Notes: generated by a model not told the origin, from the sequence alone. Positions 1 to 9,147 are shown, counted from the stretch's first letter. The stretch is 64,000 bases of DNA from Sporomusaceae bacterium UBA7701 (GCA_002482545.1 DLGF01000014.1:145268-209267); one strand, 5' to 3'. Made by a program: numbers and translations.

Positions 1-104
1 AATGAGGTGCAATGGTTATGTCAAATAAGGCAAATTCATTCTAAATAAATTCCGTTTGAATATAATCAATCATAACATAATTCATGATCGGGAGGTGAAA
101 GAAT

Positions 105-1556
105 ATGCTCAAACGATATCTGACCAGCAATCAGGGAGCACCGGTCGCCGATGACCAGCATTCTTTGGCCGTAGGCGAGCGGGGGCCAGTCCTCCTCACG
201 GATACCGTTTATCTGGAGAAGATCGCTCAGTTCGACCGGGAGAGGATTCCGGAAAGGGTTTTTCATGCGAAAGGCGCAGGAGCCTACGGCTATTTTGTTC
301 CCTATAAATCATTCGCGCCCCTGACCAAGGCAGACTTTCTCCAGGACCCCGAAAAGGCGACGCCGGTTTTCACCAGATTTTCGGTGGCCGGCGGGTCGGC
401 GGGCGGCGCCGACACAGTGCGCGACGTCCGCGGTTTTGCCGTGAAATTCTATACCGAAGAAGGCAATTATGATCTTATCTGTAACCATATTCCGGTATTC
501 CCGCTGAGAGACCCGCTGCAGTTTCCGGACTTCGTTCACGCCATTAAGCCGGACCCGGTCGCCAATATCCGGGGCGGGCCGACAGCGGCCAGCCGCTTCT
601 GGGATTTCATGTCTTTAAGGCCTGAGTCCATGAACTTTCTTATATATCTATTCTCCGACATTGGAACCGTCAAAAGCTATAGAACCATTCAGGGCTTCGG
701 AATCAATACATACAAATGGGTCAATCTACGCGGCGAGGAAGCGTATGTCAGGTATTACTGGGAGCCTTGCGCAGGAGTCGAATACATTGACAGCAAGACA
801 GCGGCCCACCTCGCGGGTATTGATCCCGACGTGGCGAGCAGGGATTTATTCGAAACCATCGCCGCCGGTCATTCCGTCGAATTCGAAATGCGGGTCCAAG
901 CAATAAAAATGGAGTTTGAATGCGAGCAGCCGTTTGACATTCTGGACCCTACCCATATTTGGCCGGAGCATCTGTATCCTTTGATTCCGGTAGGCAGGAT
1001 GGTATTGAATAAAAATCCCGAGAATTTTTTTGCCGAAGTCGAACAATCGGCCTTTTCACCGGCGGCCATTGTTCCGGGAATAACTTTTTCCAATGACCGG
1101 GTATTGCAGGGGCGCATCTTTCCCTATGGCGATACCCAGAGATATCGTATAGGAACCAACTATTTGGAACTTCCGGTAAATATGCCGCGAAATCCGGTGG
1201 ACAACAAGATGCAGGACGGACCCATGCGGAGCAGGTACAGCGCAGATATCGCCAATTATTTGCCGAATACCTTAAGTGACGGCGCGCCTGCGGAAGCGCC
1301 TGAGAAAGGAAATCCCCCTCAAGAATGTATTTCAGGATGTGTGGGCCGGCAGGAAATAGCCGGCGACGACTATTACCAGCCCGGGTACAGATATCGAAAT
1401 ATGCCGGGGCCGGAGAAAAGCCATTTGGTGTCCAATATCATAGAAAGCCTGAGTCAGGCTTATGAGCCGATTCAAAGAAGAATGATCGACCATTTTATGC
1501 GGACCGATAAAGAGCTTGGCTGCAGAATAGCCCAGGGATTAAATTTGATTCCGTAA
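105..1556 (+). CDS. katA: Catalase, small-subunit heme type
   Basis: Heme catalase that dismutates hydrogen peroxide in the cytoplasm, protecting an anaerobe from peroxide. The 483-residue length fits small-subunit catalases. Catalytic His is visible at about residue 54 (RVFHAKGAGAYG) and the distal Asn at about 127 in LICNHIPVF. The proximal heme-ligand Tyr is at about 341 with its partner Arg 337 (GRIFPYGDTQRYR). The usual second Asn of the GNN motif is His here. The ATG at 105 is preceded by a strong GGAGGTGA at 91-98. A terminator follows at 1568-1611, so the gene is monocistronic. The AT-rich stretch at 50-85 is the likely promoter; a PerR site could lie there but no clear box was resolved. 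Confidence 0.95.
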   Translation: MLKRYLTSNQGAPVADDQHSLAVGERGPVLLTDTVYLEKIAQFDRERIPERVFHAKGAGAYGYFVPYKSFAPLTKADFLQDPEKATPVFTRFSVAGGSAGGADTVRDVRGFAVKFYTEEGNYDLICNHIPVFPLRDPLQFPDFVHAIKPDPVANIRGGPTAASRFWDFMSLRPESMNFLIYLFSDIGTVKSYRTIQGFGINTYKWVNLRGEEAYVRYYWEPCAGVEYIDSKTAAHLAGIDPDVASRDLFETIAAGHSVEFEMRVQAIKMEFECEQPFDILDPTHIWPEHLYPLIPVGRMVLNKNPENFFAEVEQSAFSPAAIVPGITFSNDRVLQGRIFPYGDTQRYRIGTNYLELPVNMPRNPVDNKMQDGPMRSRYSADIANYLPNTLSDGAPAEAPEKGNPPQECISGCVGRQEIAGDDYYQPGYRYRNMPGPEKSHLVSNIIESLSQAYEPIQRRMIDHFMRTDKELGCRIAQGLNLIP

Positions 1557-1567
1557 ATGTGAAACAG

Positions 1568-1611
1568 AAAAAATGCCCCGAAGTTTATTTCATAGACTCC
1601 GGGGCATTTTT
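1568..1611 (+). terminator. Intrinsic terminator after catalase
   Basis: A GC-rich stem (AATGCCCCG pairing with CGGGGCATT) is closed by an A-run on the left and a T-run on the right, 12 bp after the catalase stop codon. It can work on both strands. Confidence 0.85.
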
Positions 1612-1713
1612 CTGTGCCGATCGTATCTTGGCTTCGCGCTCATCTTTCATGTGCTCTCATGCACCCATATTCCGAAATCCACATAATATGTTACCAGAAT
1701 GGAGGGTTCGCCA

Positions 1714-2877
1714 ATGCAAGAAAGAAGATGCCGGATACCCCAGCCCATTCGGGAAGATGGTGCCGGTGCGACTGACCCCGGCCCCCGCGATATTATGCGG
1801 GATATCGAAAATCCCGATATGCTGGTTCCACCTGCCACGGACGCCGGCTTGCTCCCCAATCTGAAATTCTCCTTTTCGGATACCAGCATGGTCTTAAAAA
1901 TGGGAGGATGGTCCCGGGAGATTACCGCCAGGGAACTGCCGGTTGCGACCACGCTGGCGGGAGTCAATATGCGTTTGACCCCTGGTGGCGTGCGGGAGGT
2001 TCACTGGCATATAGCCTCGGAATGGTCTTACATGCTGAGCGGGAGCGCGCGCATAACGGCAGTCGACCAGTGCGGCCGGAATTTCATCGCCGATATCGGT
2101 CCGGGTGATCTTTGGTACTTCCCTCCCCGTTTTCCCCATTCGCTTCAGGGCTTGAAAGACGGCTGCGAATTTTTGCTCCTTTTCGATGACGGGAATTTTT
2201 CCGACCTTAATACCTTATCCCTCTCCGATTTATTCGCCCATTATCCCAAAGATGTGTTGGCGGCTAATTTCTGCGTGCCGGTCGATGCCTTCAACTATCT
2301 TCCTTCAGGACAGGTTTATATCTATCAGGGCACCGTCCCGGGGCCTCTGGAATATGAGGCTGTCCAATCCCCCTACGGATTGGTTCCTCAGAGTTTTAAA
2401 CACCGCTTATTGGCGCAAGAACCAATAACAACGCCTGGCGGTAGCGTGCGAATTGCGGACACCTCCAACTTTCCCGTTGCCAAGACCACTGCGGCTGCGC
2501 TGGTCGAAATCAAACCCGGCGCAATGAGAGAAATTCATTGGCATCCTAACAACGACGAATTCCAATATTACATTGCCGGGCAGGGACGTATGACGGTATT
2601 TGCGGAAAACGGCAGAGCCCGCACCTTTAATTATCGGGCCGGCGACGTTGGTTATGTGCCTGTCGGCTATGTACATTATGTTCAAAATACCGGTCCTGAA
2701 ACGTTGTGGTTTTTAGAAGCATTCAAGAGCGACCGCTTTGAGGGAGTGTCGCTGAACCAGATGATGGCCGTTACTCCTCCTGAACTGATCGCCAGTAATT
2801 TGCATGTCGGACCGAAATTTTTAAATGCACTGCAGGATGAGGAATTGCCCGTAATCCTGTGTCCATGGTTTTCCTAG
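1714..2877 (+). CDS. Bicupin oxalate decarboxylase family protein
   Basis: Two-cupin protein of the OxdC/OxdD family, which converts oxalate to formate and CO2 with Mn. Both metal sites are intact: cupin 1 has HWH, Glu and a distal His (about residues 97, 99, 103, 142), and cupin 2 has HWH, Glu and His (about 275, 277, 282, 321). The cupin 2 FLEAF motif supplies the second-site Glu at about 335. The cupin 1 lid, SENST in Bacillus OxdC, reads SDLNT here, so the lid Glu is Asp; decarboxylase activity is therefore likely but not certain. An ATG at 1699 exists, but the ribosome site GGAGGG (1701-1706) lies inside it, so ATG 1714 is preferred, giving 387 residues. No signal peptide is seen. Confidence 0.85.
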   Translation: MQERRCRIPQPIREDGAGATDPGPRDIMRDIENPDMLVPPATDAGLLPNLKFSFSDTSMVLKMGGWSREITARELPVATTLAGVNMRLTPGGVREVHWHIASEWSYMLSGSARITAVDQCGRNFIADIGPGDLWYFPPRFPHSLQGLKDGCEFLLLFDDGNFSDLNTLSLSDLFAHYPKDVLAANFCVPVDAFNYLPSGQVYIYQGTVPGPLEYEAVQSPYGLVPQSFKHRLLAQEPITTPGGSVRIADTSNFPVAKTTAAALVEIKPGAMREIHWHPNNDEFQYYIAGQGRMTVFAENGRARTFNYRAGDVGYVPVGYVHYVQNTGPETLWFLEAFKSDRFEGVSLNQMMAVTPPELIASNLHVGPKFLNALQDEELPVILCPWFS

Positions 2878-2902
2878 TCCGAAGCGGCGACAATCTAGCA
2901 GT

Positions 2903-3448
2903 CTATTCACTTCTTTCATTGTCTTGATCTTCGGGTAACGGTTTGGTTGCCGCCGGTTGCAAATTTGAAGAATAGCCGGTTGATCTGATTTCGGAAGGCG
3001 CGAGGATTTCTTCTTGCCACATTTGATAGCCATAAACTAAAATACCGTCGAAAGTAACAATCAACGTGTTTAGTAAAGGCGTAATACCGACCTCCTGAAA
3101 AAGCCCTCTGCCGCCCAGGAAATAAATATGAAATAAATATATGAATCCAAAGTTTAGTATGGTATCAATTATGATATATCGCCAAAATCGACCATATAAA
3201 AAATAAAACAACCACATCGAAGTGACGATATTCAATCCAAAAATAATACACGAAGACGTCCTTAATGGATAAGCAGCTTCTCCATACACAAACCATCCCA
3301 GATTTTCTCCTAATTCTACAACTAATACACTGGTAAGCGCGGAGAATAAAGCGACAGGCATCCATCTCTTGATATTTTCTTTCGACATAAGGAATAAGGA
3401 TAACCAGGGTAAAACCAATATCGACCATAAAAGCACCTGATTGCTCAT
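2903..3448 (-). CDS. Small multi-pass membrane protein (CBO0543-like)
   Basis: A 181-residue protein with about five hydrophobic segments and a charged hydrophilic tail of about 35 residues. The pattern of short helices, the GENLGWFVYGE-type loop and a tail at the membrane exit resembles the uncharacterised CBO0543 family of Firmicutes; this is recognition by appearance only. The start has a GGGGGG ribosome site 9 bp upstream. Convergent with the oxalate decarboxylase gene (25 bp between stops). Function unknown. Confidence 0.7.
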   Translation of the reverse strand: MSNQVLLWSILVLPWLSLFLMSKENIKRWMPVALFSALTSVLVVELGENLGWFVYGEAAYPLRTSSCIIFGLNIVTSMWLFYFLYGRFWRYIIIDTILNFGFIYLFHIYFLGGRGLFQEVGITPLLNTLIVTFDGILVYGYQMWQEEILAPSEIRSTGYSSNLQPAATKPLPEDQDNERSE

Positions 3449-3648
3449 TGTGTGCAGCCCCCCGGATTTTCAGTCTAATATATTATTCTGGGCGGGAGCT
3501 CTTTTTATTCTCCTGGCAATACCTCCCTGATTCTGTTTGCCAGCATCGGCTGCGTAAGACGAACGCGCGCTTTGAAAACCGCCGATTTTGATCTGCCGCC
3601 CTCGGTGCAGCCATTGAAGGCAAGAGCCGTTTTCAGCGCAGGGGTAGT

Positions 3649-4845
3649 CTATAATATTTTTCGGCTTGCTTTTTTGGTCCAGATGAGTGGAATGGCTAAG
3701 CTAAAAAAAACAATGACCGCTCCGGCCAGAAAAGGCAGATCGATATGAATATCAAACATAATGCCGCCGACAATCGGTCCAAGAATGATTCCCAGACTGG
3801 TGTAGGCGTTATTCAGTCCGGCGACAAATCCTTGTTCATGGCCGGCGATTTTGGATAAAAGCGTGTTGATGGCCGGACGTAAGGTAGAAAGGACCGCGAA
3901 ATAAATCATATTCACCATTAGCAGATACAGAAAATTACCGGACAGCAGCATGAGCAACAGGCAGATCGCCGACACGAAAAGGCTCGCGTTAATTACCTGG
4001 ATCTCCTGGAAGTGGTGCAAGAGCCGGTTAATCAACAGTGACTGAACAAGCACCCCCATTAACGCGCCGGCAGTAATCAAAACGGCAATATCCTGTGGCG
4101 TAAAGCCATATTTTTTATCCACATACAGCCCAAATACCGCTTCGATATTTGCTAAACCGAAGGACATGATAAAAATGAAGATAAATAACATGAGATAAGG
4201 GGTATCCAAGGACAAAGACAACTGCGAAAAAATATTTTTCTGGCTCGGCTGAGATTTTCTGGCTGTCAGTTGTGCCTCCCGCCCCAACGATTCCGGCAGC
4301 AAAAGGAGGCATGCCGCCGCGGCCAGCAAAGCTGCCGCAGCAGCCATGTAAAACGGAAGCCGCAGTCCATGTTCGGAAAGCAAACCGCCAATGCCAGGCC
4401 CGCTGACAATTCCGAGGGCCATGGCCGCGCCGATCCAGCCGTGCCCTTTCCCCCGCTGCCCCAAATCGGTAATATCCGTCACATACGCGGTAATCGCCGG
4501 ATTCATACAGGCTATGCCTATGCCGCCGATCAGCCGTGACAAATACAACCCATACATTTCATCGGTATACCCGAAAATAAACTGCGAAAAGGCAAACAAG
4601 CCAATGCCGCCGACAATGAGTTTTTTTCTCCCGTACTGATCGGACAATGCCCCCGCCAGCGGTGAAAAAAGCAACAGCGTTAATCCCATGGATGCCACCA
4701 GATAGCCAAGTTGGATGCCGCTTGCGCCAAAGGTCTCGATATATTGCGGCAAAATAGGAATCACTAACCCGACTCCCAACTGCGAAATGAACATATTTGC
4801 AGATAGAATGAGCAAAGGCGTGTTGGGGAAAGGTTTTTGGGTCAT
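3649..4845 (-). CDS. MFS drug/H+ antiporter family transporter
   Basis: A 398-residue, 12-helix major facilitator. The DHA1-type loop 2-3 motif is seen (GALSDQYGRKKLIVGG, about residues 63-78), and helix 5 has the antiporter motif C-like segment GIVSGPGIGG. The overall look is that of the MdtG/TetA efflux group. It is transcribed divergently from the TonB-dependent uptake operon, and its promoter must lie between 4846 and about 4910. It could export a siderophore or a toxic compound, but its substrate cannot be read from sequence. The ribosome site is weak. Confidence 0.85.
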   Translation of the reverse strand: MTQKPFPNTPLLILSANMFISQLGVGLVIPILPQYIETFGASGIQLGYLVASMGLTLLLFSPLAGALSDQYGRKKLIVGGIGLFAFSQFIFGYTDEMYGLYLSRLIGGIGIACMNPAITAYVTDITDLGQRGKGHGWIGAAMALGIVSGPGIGGLLSEHGLRLPFYMAAAAALLAAAACLLLLPESLGREAQLTARKSQPSQKNIFSQLSLSLDTPYLMLFIFIFIMSFGLANIEAVFGLYVDKKYGFTPQDIAVLITAGALMGVLVQSLLINRLLHHFQEIQVINASLFVSAICLLLMLLSGNFLYLLMVNMIYFAVLSTLRPAINTLLSKIAGHEQGFVAGLNNAYTSLGIILGPIVGGIMFDIHIDLPFLAGAVIVFFSLAIPLIWTKKASRKIL

Positions 4846-4913
4846 GTAAAAACGCTCGCTTTCATAGGTTCTGGCATGCGTAATTTTTCTCGGAAAATTT
4901 ATACAAAAGATTA

Positions 4914-4942
4914 TTGACGAAAGCTTTAACAGCGGCTATAAT
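4914..4942 (+). promoter_or_regulatory. Sigma-70-type promoter of the uptake operon
   Basis: TTGACG at 4914-4919 and a perfect TATAAT at 4937-4942 are separated by exactly 17 bp. The Fur-type box begins 11 bp after the -10, so it covers the expected start point. The transcript would carry a leader of about 280 nt before the receptor gene. Confidence 0.75.
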
Positions 4943-4953
4943 AAAATCCGAAA

Positions 4954-4968
4954 TGAGAATGAATTTCA
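4954..4968 (+). promoter_or_regulatory. Fur-type box
   Basis: TGAGAATGAATTTCA matches the 7-1-7 Fur consensus (TGATAAT-N-ATTATCA) at 12 of 14 defined positions and is embedded in the longer repeat AAATGA...TCATTT (4951-4971). It sits on the start site of the 4914 promoter, which is the normal position for iron-dependent repression. This fits a siderophore or other iron-chelate uptake operon downstream. Confidence 0.7.
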
Positions 4969-5035
4969 TTTAGGTGCAGCTTATTAAGCAACAGCCAAGC
5001 AAATGTTAATTGATGGTAATTTTTTTATAATACTT

Positions 5036-5057
5036 TATCGACCGACGTCGGTCGATA
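5036..5057. promoter_or_regulatory. Perfect 22-bp palindrome, probable TetR operator 1
   Basis: Perfect inverted repeat centred on GACCGACGTCGGTC. A TATAAT element (5026-5031) lies just upstream, so this could be an operator over the start of a second promoter. It shares its 14-bp core with the palindrome at 5122-5147. The regulator is inferred to be the TetR protein encoded at the end of the operon. Confidence 0.75.
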
Positions 5058-5121
5058 TAAAATTGTTTAAGCTAGCCAGTAGTGGAGAGGAGGAACAATA
5101 TATTGGCAATATTTATAATAA

Positions 5122-5147
5122 GTTATTGACCGACGTCGGTCAATAAC
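5122..5147. promoter_or_regulatory. Perfect 26-bp palindrome, probable TetR operator 2
   Basis: Perfect inverted repeat with the same GACCGACGTCGGTC core as the 5036 site, flanked by GTTATT/AATAAC arms. The centres of the two sites are 88 bp apart, close to an integral number of helical turns (about 8.4). It lies 83 bp before the receptor start codon. Confidence 0.75.
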
Positions 5148-5229
5148 CCCGCAAATTTATGTCCCTTGATTAGCGTTCTATTGGAGGAGTCCCTGGAATT
5201 CTTAAAACGCGAAAGGAGAAAAACGGTTC

Positions 5230-7152
5230 ATGAACAAACGTCAGAAAAAATTTTTGTGCTCACTTATCGGCAGTGTCATGGTATTGGGGATGCCGGCGGC
5301 GGCATTCGCGGCGGCGGAGGCGACAGAAGAATACAATTTCGACGAATATGTGGTTACTGCTAACCGCGTACCGGTGCAAAAGACACAAATCGCCGCCAAT
5401 GTAACCGTCATAACCCGGGAAGCAATTGAAAAAGGCGGCTTTTCCAATGTGCCGGACATCCTCAGAAAAAACAATGTCAATCTTGAAAAATACGGCACCA
5501 CCAACGTACCTATTCTCAACGGGGACGACCGTGTGCTCATTCTGGTCGACGGACGGCGAATGAATTGGAGTCATCTGGTAGTTAGCGGCAGTGACCATGC
5601 CGGCAAGGCACTCGACTTGGTTCCGGTGGAAAATATTGAACGGATTGAAATTGTCCGCGGCCCGGCCTCATCCCTTTATGGCAGCGATGCGGTCGGCGGC
5701 ATCATCAACATCATCACCCGCAAAGCCGACTCGACCCAAACGGCACTCATTTCGGAGTTCGGCAGTTGGGGCTTCAGGCGCTATAATCTTACCACCCAGG
5801 GCAAGTCTGATGATATCAGCTTTTTCCTGACGGCGGAAAAGAAACAGCAAGACAATTTTGAGTATAAAGATGCGAGGACCGGCCGGCTCAAGGAGCATCC
5901 TGACAGCAATTCGGAGCAGAAATATTTGACGCTGCGCCTGGATAAGGATATTTCTTATGATCGCTCGCTTTCGCTGCAGTTTGAGCGTATGGAAAATGAA
6001 GCGGGGTTCGCCGGTTATCTGAAGAGTGATGGAACAAGCTACTATCCTGGAGGGTACTGGACCAGTGAGGATAATAATGTCGCGCTGACCTACCAATGGG
6101 GAAAAGCTATCGGCAGTAATAATTCTTTACGTTTTTATCACAATCAATATGAAACAATCCATTACGGCTCTTTGGACGCCACCTATGATCTGACCGCCAA
6201 TGGCCTGGACTGGCAGCAAAGTTGGAAACTGGGGGAAGCGCACACCCTGGTGGGAGGCACTGAATGGCGGCAGGAAAAACTGGATGATCATGTCTCGATT
6301 AATAAAGGCTTTACAACCAGCGCCGTTTATATTGAGGATCGTTGGAAGCTTCCCAGCAACTGGACAATATCTCTAGGAAGCCGGTATGACGACCACAGCG
6401 TATCCGGCGGCCATACGACCTCGCGGCTGACAGCCAACCGCGAAATAAATTCCAAAACCAATGCTTATGTTTCCTGGGGACAATACATAAAAAATCCCAC
6501 CATTGCCCAAATGTACAGCAATACACAGTGGTGGAAAGGCAATCCCGGCCTGCGGCCCGAAACTGGTGAAACGGTAACCCTTGGAATTAATACCGAGCTG
6601 GCCCGGGGAACCAAATTACAAGCCAGCGTCTACCGCAGCAAGATTGAGGATGCGATTGACTGGGACTGGAAGGACTGGGACGGCACCGGCAATGCCTACA
6701 CCAAGTATATCAATGTCGACAATCAGAAAAGGCAAGGCTTCGACATCACCCTGGCACGGCAATTGTCCCCGAACTGGAATGTATCGACCGGCTACTCGTA
6801 TGTAAAAATTCAAAATAAGTCGAACACAGAATCCTCTTATTCCAACGACCCCCGCAACAGCCAGCCGAACGGGTATCATTTGAACGTTGAGTACGACCGC
6901 GATAAATGGAACAGCAGCCTAACCTTGCGCCGGGTAACCGGCCGGGACCTGACCAAATTTACCGGGCACGCCTACACGACCTTGGATATGGCCGTCAATT
7001 ATAAGCTGGATACGGACACCCGGGCCTTCCTGAAAGGATACAACCTGACCAATGCCGCCTATGAAACGACCGGGACTTATTGGAGCGGAATGCCCGGCGA
7101 GTATCCGATGCCGGCCCGCAGCTTCTACGCAGGGATAGAGCGCAGGATTTAA
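5230..7152 (+). CDS. TonB-dependent outer-membrane receptor
   Basis: A 640-residue receptor that imports a metal chelate (siderophore, or possibly cobalamin/heme) across the outer membrane using TonB energy. Signal peptide at about residues 1-29 ending in AAAFA-AA. TonB box-like EYVVTANR follows at about 39-46. The plug domain (about 47-170) includes VLILVDGRR and the RIEIVRGPASSLYGSDAVGGIINIIT signature region. A 22-strand barrel follows, ending FYAGIERRI. The plug resembles the BtuB/CirA group. AAAGGAG lies upstream of the ATG. It is the first gene of a six-gene operon, with Fur-type and palindromic operators upstream. Such a receptor requires an outer membrane, which is diagnostic for a diderm Firmicute. 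Confidence 0.93.
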   Translation: MNKRQKKFLCSLIGSVMVLGMPAAAFAAAEATEEYNFDEYVVTANRVPVQKTQIAANVTVITREAIEKGGFSNVPDILRKNNVNLEKYGTTNVPILNGDDRVLILVDGRRMNWSHLVVSGSDHAGKALDLVPVENIERIEIVRGPASSLYGSDAVGGIINIITRKADSTQTALISEFGSWGFRRYNLTTQGKSDDISFFLTAEKKQQDNFEYKDARTGRLKEHPDSNSEQKYLTLRLDKDISYDRSLSLQFERMENEAGFAGYLKSDGTSYYPGGYWTSEDNNVALTYQWGKAIGSNNSLRFYHNQYETIHYGSLDATYDLTANGLDWQQSWKLGEAHTLVGGTEWRQEKLDDHVSINKGFTTSAVYIEDRWKLPSNWTISLGSRYDDHSVSGGHTTSRLTANREINSKTNAYVSWGQYIKNPTIAQMYSNTQWWKGNPGLRPETGETVTLGINTELARGTKLQASVYRSKIEDAIDWDWKDWDGTGNAYTKYINVDNQKRQGFDITLARQLSPNWNVSTGYSYVKIQNKSNTESSYSNDPRNSQPNGYHLNVEYDRDKWNSSLTLRRVTGRDLTKFTGHAYTTLDMAVNYKLDTDTRAFLKGYNLTNAAYETTGTYWSGMPGEYPMPARSFYAGIERRI

Positions 7153-7220
7153 AGGCGTAGTTCCGCGGAAGTTTGCCCTGGCTGACCGTCAAGAACGAAC
7201 GAAAGGAGAGGTAGGCGTGA

Positions 7221-7940
7221 ATGCTCGGATACGATAAACGGTGGCGCAGAGCTTTCGCATACTCCGTGCTGGTTCATGCGTGTTTAATGATATTGTCCGG
7301 TTTCGTGGCGGGCAGGCTATTTCCGCTCCAGGCGAACGCCGAACAGATCATCGAACTGGATTTGGCAATAAACGCAACGCCCGGAGCGGCGAGTTTGGAC
7401 GGCTTATCCTCTCCTCCGTCGTCAGCGGACATTTACCGCCCGGATTTGATCGCTGCTTCCCCGCAAACAACGTCCCCGCAACCATCAACTTCAGAGCAAA
7501 AGAAGCTAAGGAATACTGCCGCCGAAACCCCGGGGCATCCGTCCGAAACGGCAGGCGGCAGGGAAGCCTCGGCAGGGGCGGGCGGCGCAGGGCCGGCCAA
7601 CGCAGATTTTCCTCCCGGCCCAGCCGGCAACAGTGCCGGCGTGAGTGGCGGCCAAACCGGCGGCACTCACGCTCCCGGCATTTTAACCAGAGTCGAACCA
7701 TACTATCCGGATGCCGCCCGGCAGGACGGCGCTGAAGGAACGGTAGTCCTGAAGGTGCAAATTCTCGAAAATGGCAGGCCGGGAAATATCAGCATATTCC
7801 GTTCTTCCGGGGATGAACGTTTGGACAAAGCAGCTGTGGCCGCCGTCAGCCGGTGGCGGTTCATTCCGGCGAAACAACCGAATGGTAAACCGTTTGTTTG
7901 TTACACCACAGTTCCGATAACGTTTCGCTTGAACAATTAA
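7221..7940 (+). CDS. tonB: TonB-family energy transducer
   Basis: A 239-residue protein with one N-terminal membrane anchor (about residues 12-35), a Pro/Ser/Gly/Ala-rich spacer (about 50-150) and a C-terminal TonB domain. That domain carries the signature PYYPDAARQDGAEGTVVLKV and ends in a WRFIPAKQ-type motif. It transmits proton-motive force from an ExbB/ExbD complex to the receptor upstream. No exbB or exbD is in this window, so they must be elsewhere. AGGAGAGG lies 9 bp before ATG 7221. The spacer is Pro-poorer and Gly/Ala-richer than in enteric TonB. Confidence 0.9.
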   Translation: MLGYDKRWRRAFAYSVLVHACLMILSGFVAGRLFPLQANAEQIIELDLAINATPGAASLDGLSSPPSSADIYRPDLIAASPQTTSPQPSTSEQKKLRNTAAETPGHPSETAGGREASAGAGGAGPANADFPPGPAGNSAGVSGGQTGGTHAPGILTRVEPYYPDAARQDGAEGTVVLKVQILENGRPGNISIFRSSGDERLDKAAVAAVSRWRFIPAKQPNGKPFVCYTTVPITFRLNN

Positions 7941-8030
7941 GCTTCGCATTGTAGCGGGGGCTATTAAAGGAAAAATACGCTTCTTCCCCCTACCGATAGA
8001 AGAAAATGAATCTGGGAGATTTATGAAGAA

Positions 8031-9137
8031 ATGACCCAAACGACTTCGCCTCTTCCTACTCCGCCCGGCACTGTCACTGACGGCTTCGCGGGCAGGAAAA
8101 ATTTCATTTGGATGCTGATTGCCCTAACCATCGGAGCCCTACTCTCCGTTTGGGCGGCTGTTTGCCTCGGCGTTGTGCCCATTGCCCCGGCGGATGTTTT
8201 CCGCATCCTCGTCGATGAAGTTTTCCATATGGACATCGGCGATATTGCGAGCAGAATACCGCCTTACTACAACGATATTATCTGGGAGCTTCGCCTTCCC
8301 CGGACGCTGATGGCGGTGATTGCCGGGGCGGGACTGGCTTTGTCCGGCGCCGTAATGCAGGCCTCGGTGCAAAACCCGCTGGCCGAGCCGTATATCCTCG
8401 GCGTATCCGCCGGAGCCGCGACAGGCGCCACCTTCGCCATCCTTATCGGCAATGCCCAGTTGGCGTCCGGCTTGGGTACGGCTTTCTGGGCTTTTGCCGG
8501 AGCGTTGGCGGCGGCGGCGCTGGTCATGACGCTTTCCGGGACCGGCGGGCAGATGTCCACCGTGAAAATTGTGCTGGCCGGTACGGTTGCCAACGCTCTG
8601 TTTTTGGGTCTTACCAATCTCATGATCTATATGTCCGGCAACGCGGACGGCATTCGTACCGTTACCTTCTGGACCATGGGCTCGCTGGCCGCCGCTAAGT
8701 GGGATAACCTGGCGCTGCCGGCCATCGGTATAATCCTGGGTTCTTTCTACTATCTTCTGCAGCCGCGTATTCTAAATGCCCTGCTGCTGGGAATGGAAGC
8801 CGCCGTTACTTTGGGGGTGGATCTGAACAAGGTCCGTCGCAACAACATGGTCATCACCTCGTTAATGACCGCCATGATTGTCTCGAGCTGCGGCGTATTT
8901 GCTTTTGTCGGCCTGATAATACCCCATATCGTGAGGGGACTGATCGGCTCCAATCACCGGCGCCTGGTGCCTTGCGTCATACTGGCCGGCGCGCTGTTTC
9001 TGACTTGGGCGGATGTACTCGCCCGAATCATACTGAAAAGCGGTGAAATGCCGATCGGCGTTATAACCTCCCTGACAGGAGCGCCGTTTTTCATGTATAT
9101 ATTACTAAAACACACCTTTAGCTTTGGCAACCGTTAG
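8031..9137 (+). CDS. FecCD-family ABC permease (iron-chelate/cobalamin)
   Basis: A 368-residue inner-membrane permease with about 10 helices. It has typical FecCD/BtuC family motifs: RLPRTLMAVIAGAGLALSG (about 88-106), QNPLAEPYILGVSAGAATGA (about 116-135), and the ATPase-contacting FVGLIIPHIVRGLIG region near 290-305. The segments GEMPIGVITSLTGAPFF and YILLK are at the C-terminus. One permease gene is present, so the channel is probably a homodimer. A moderate ribosome site (GGGAG) lies 12 bp upstream of ATG 8031. The stop overlaps the ribosome site of the ATPase gene. Confidence 0.92.
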   Translation: MTQTTSPLPTPPGTVTDGFAGRKNFIWMLIALTIGALLSVWAAVCLGVVPIAPADVFRILVDEVFHMDIGDIASRIPPYYNDIIWELRLPRTLMAVIAGAGLALSGAVMQASVQNPLAEPYILGVSAGAATGATFAILIGNAQLASGLGTAFWAFAGALAAAALVMTLSGTGGQMSTVKIVLAGTVANALFLGLTNLMIYMSGNADGIRTVTFWTMGSLAAAKWDNLALPAIGIILGSFYYLLQPRILNALLLGMEAAVTLGVDLNKVRRNNMVITSLMTAMIVSSCGVFAFVGLIIPHIVRGLIGSNHRRLVPCVILAGALFLTWADVLARIILKSGEMPIGVITSLTGAPFFMYILLKHTFSFGNR

Positions 9138-9147
9138 GAGGCTGATG

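Noticed and set aside
4846..5229. Palindromes upstream of the receptor gene as terminators
   Set aside because: They are perfect, loop-free, share a core and lack T-runs, which fits operators rather than terminators.
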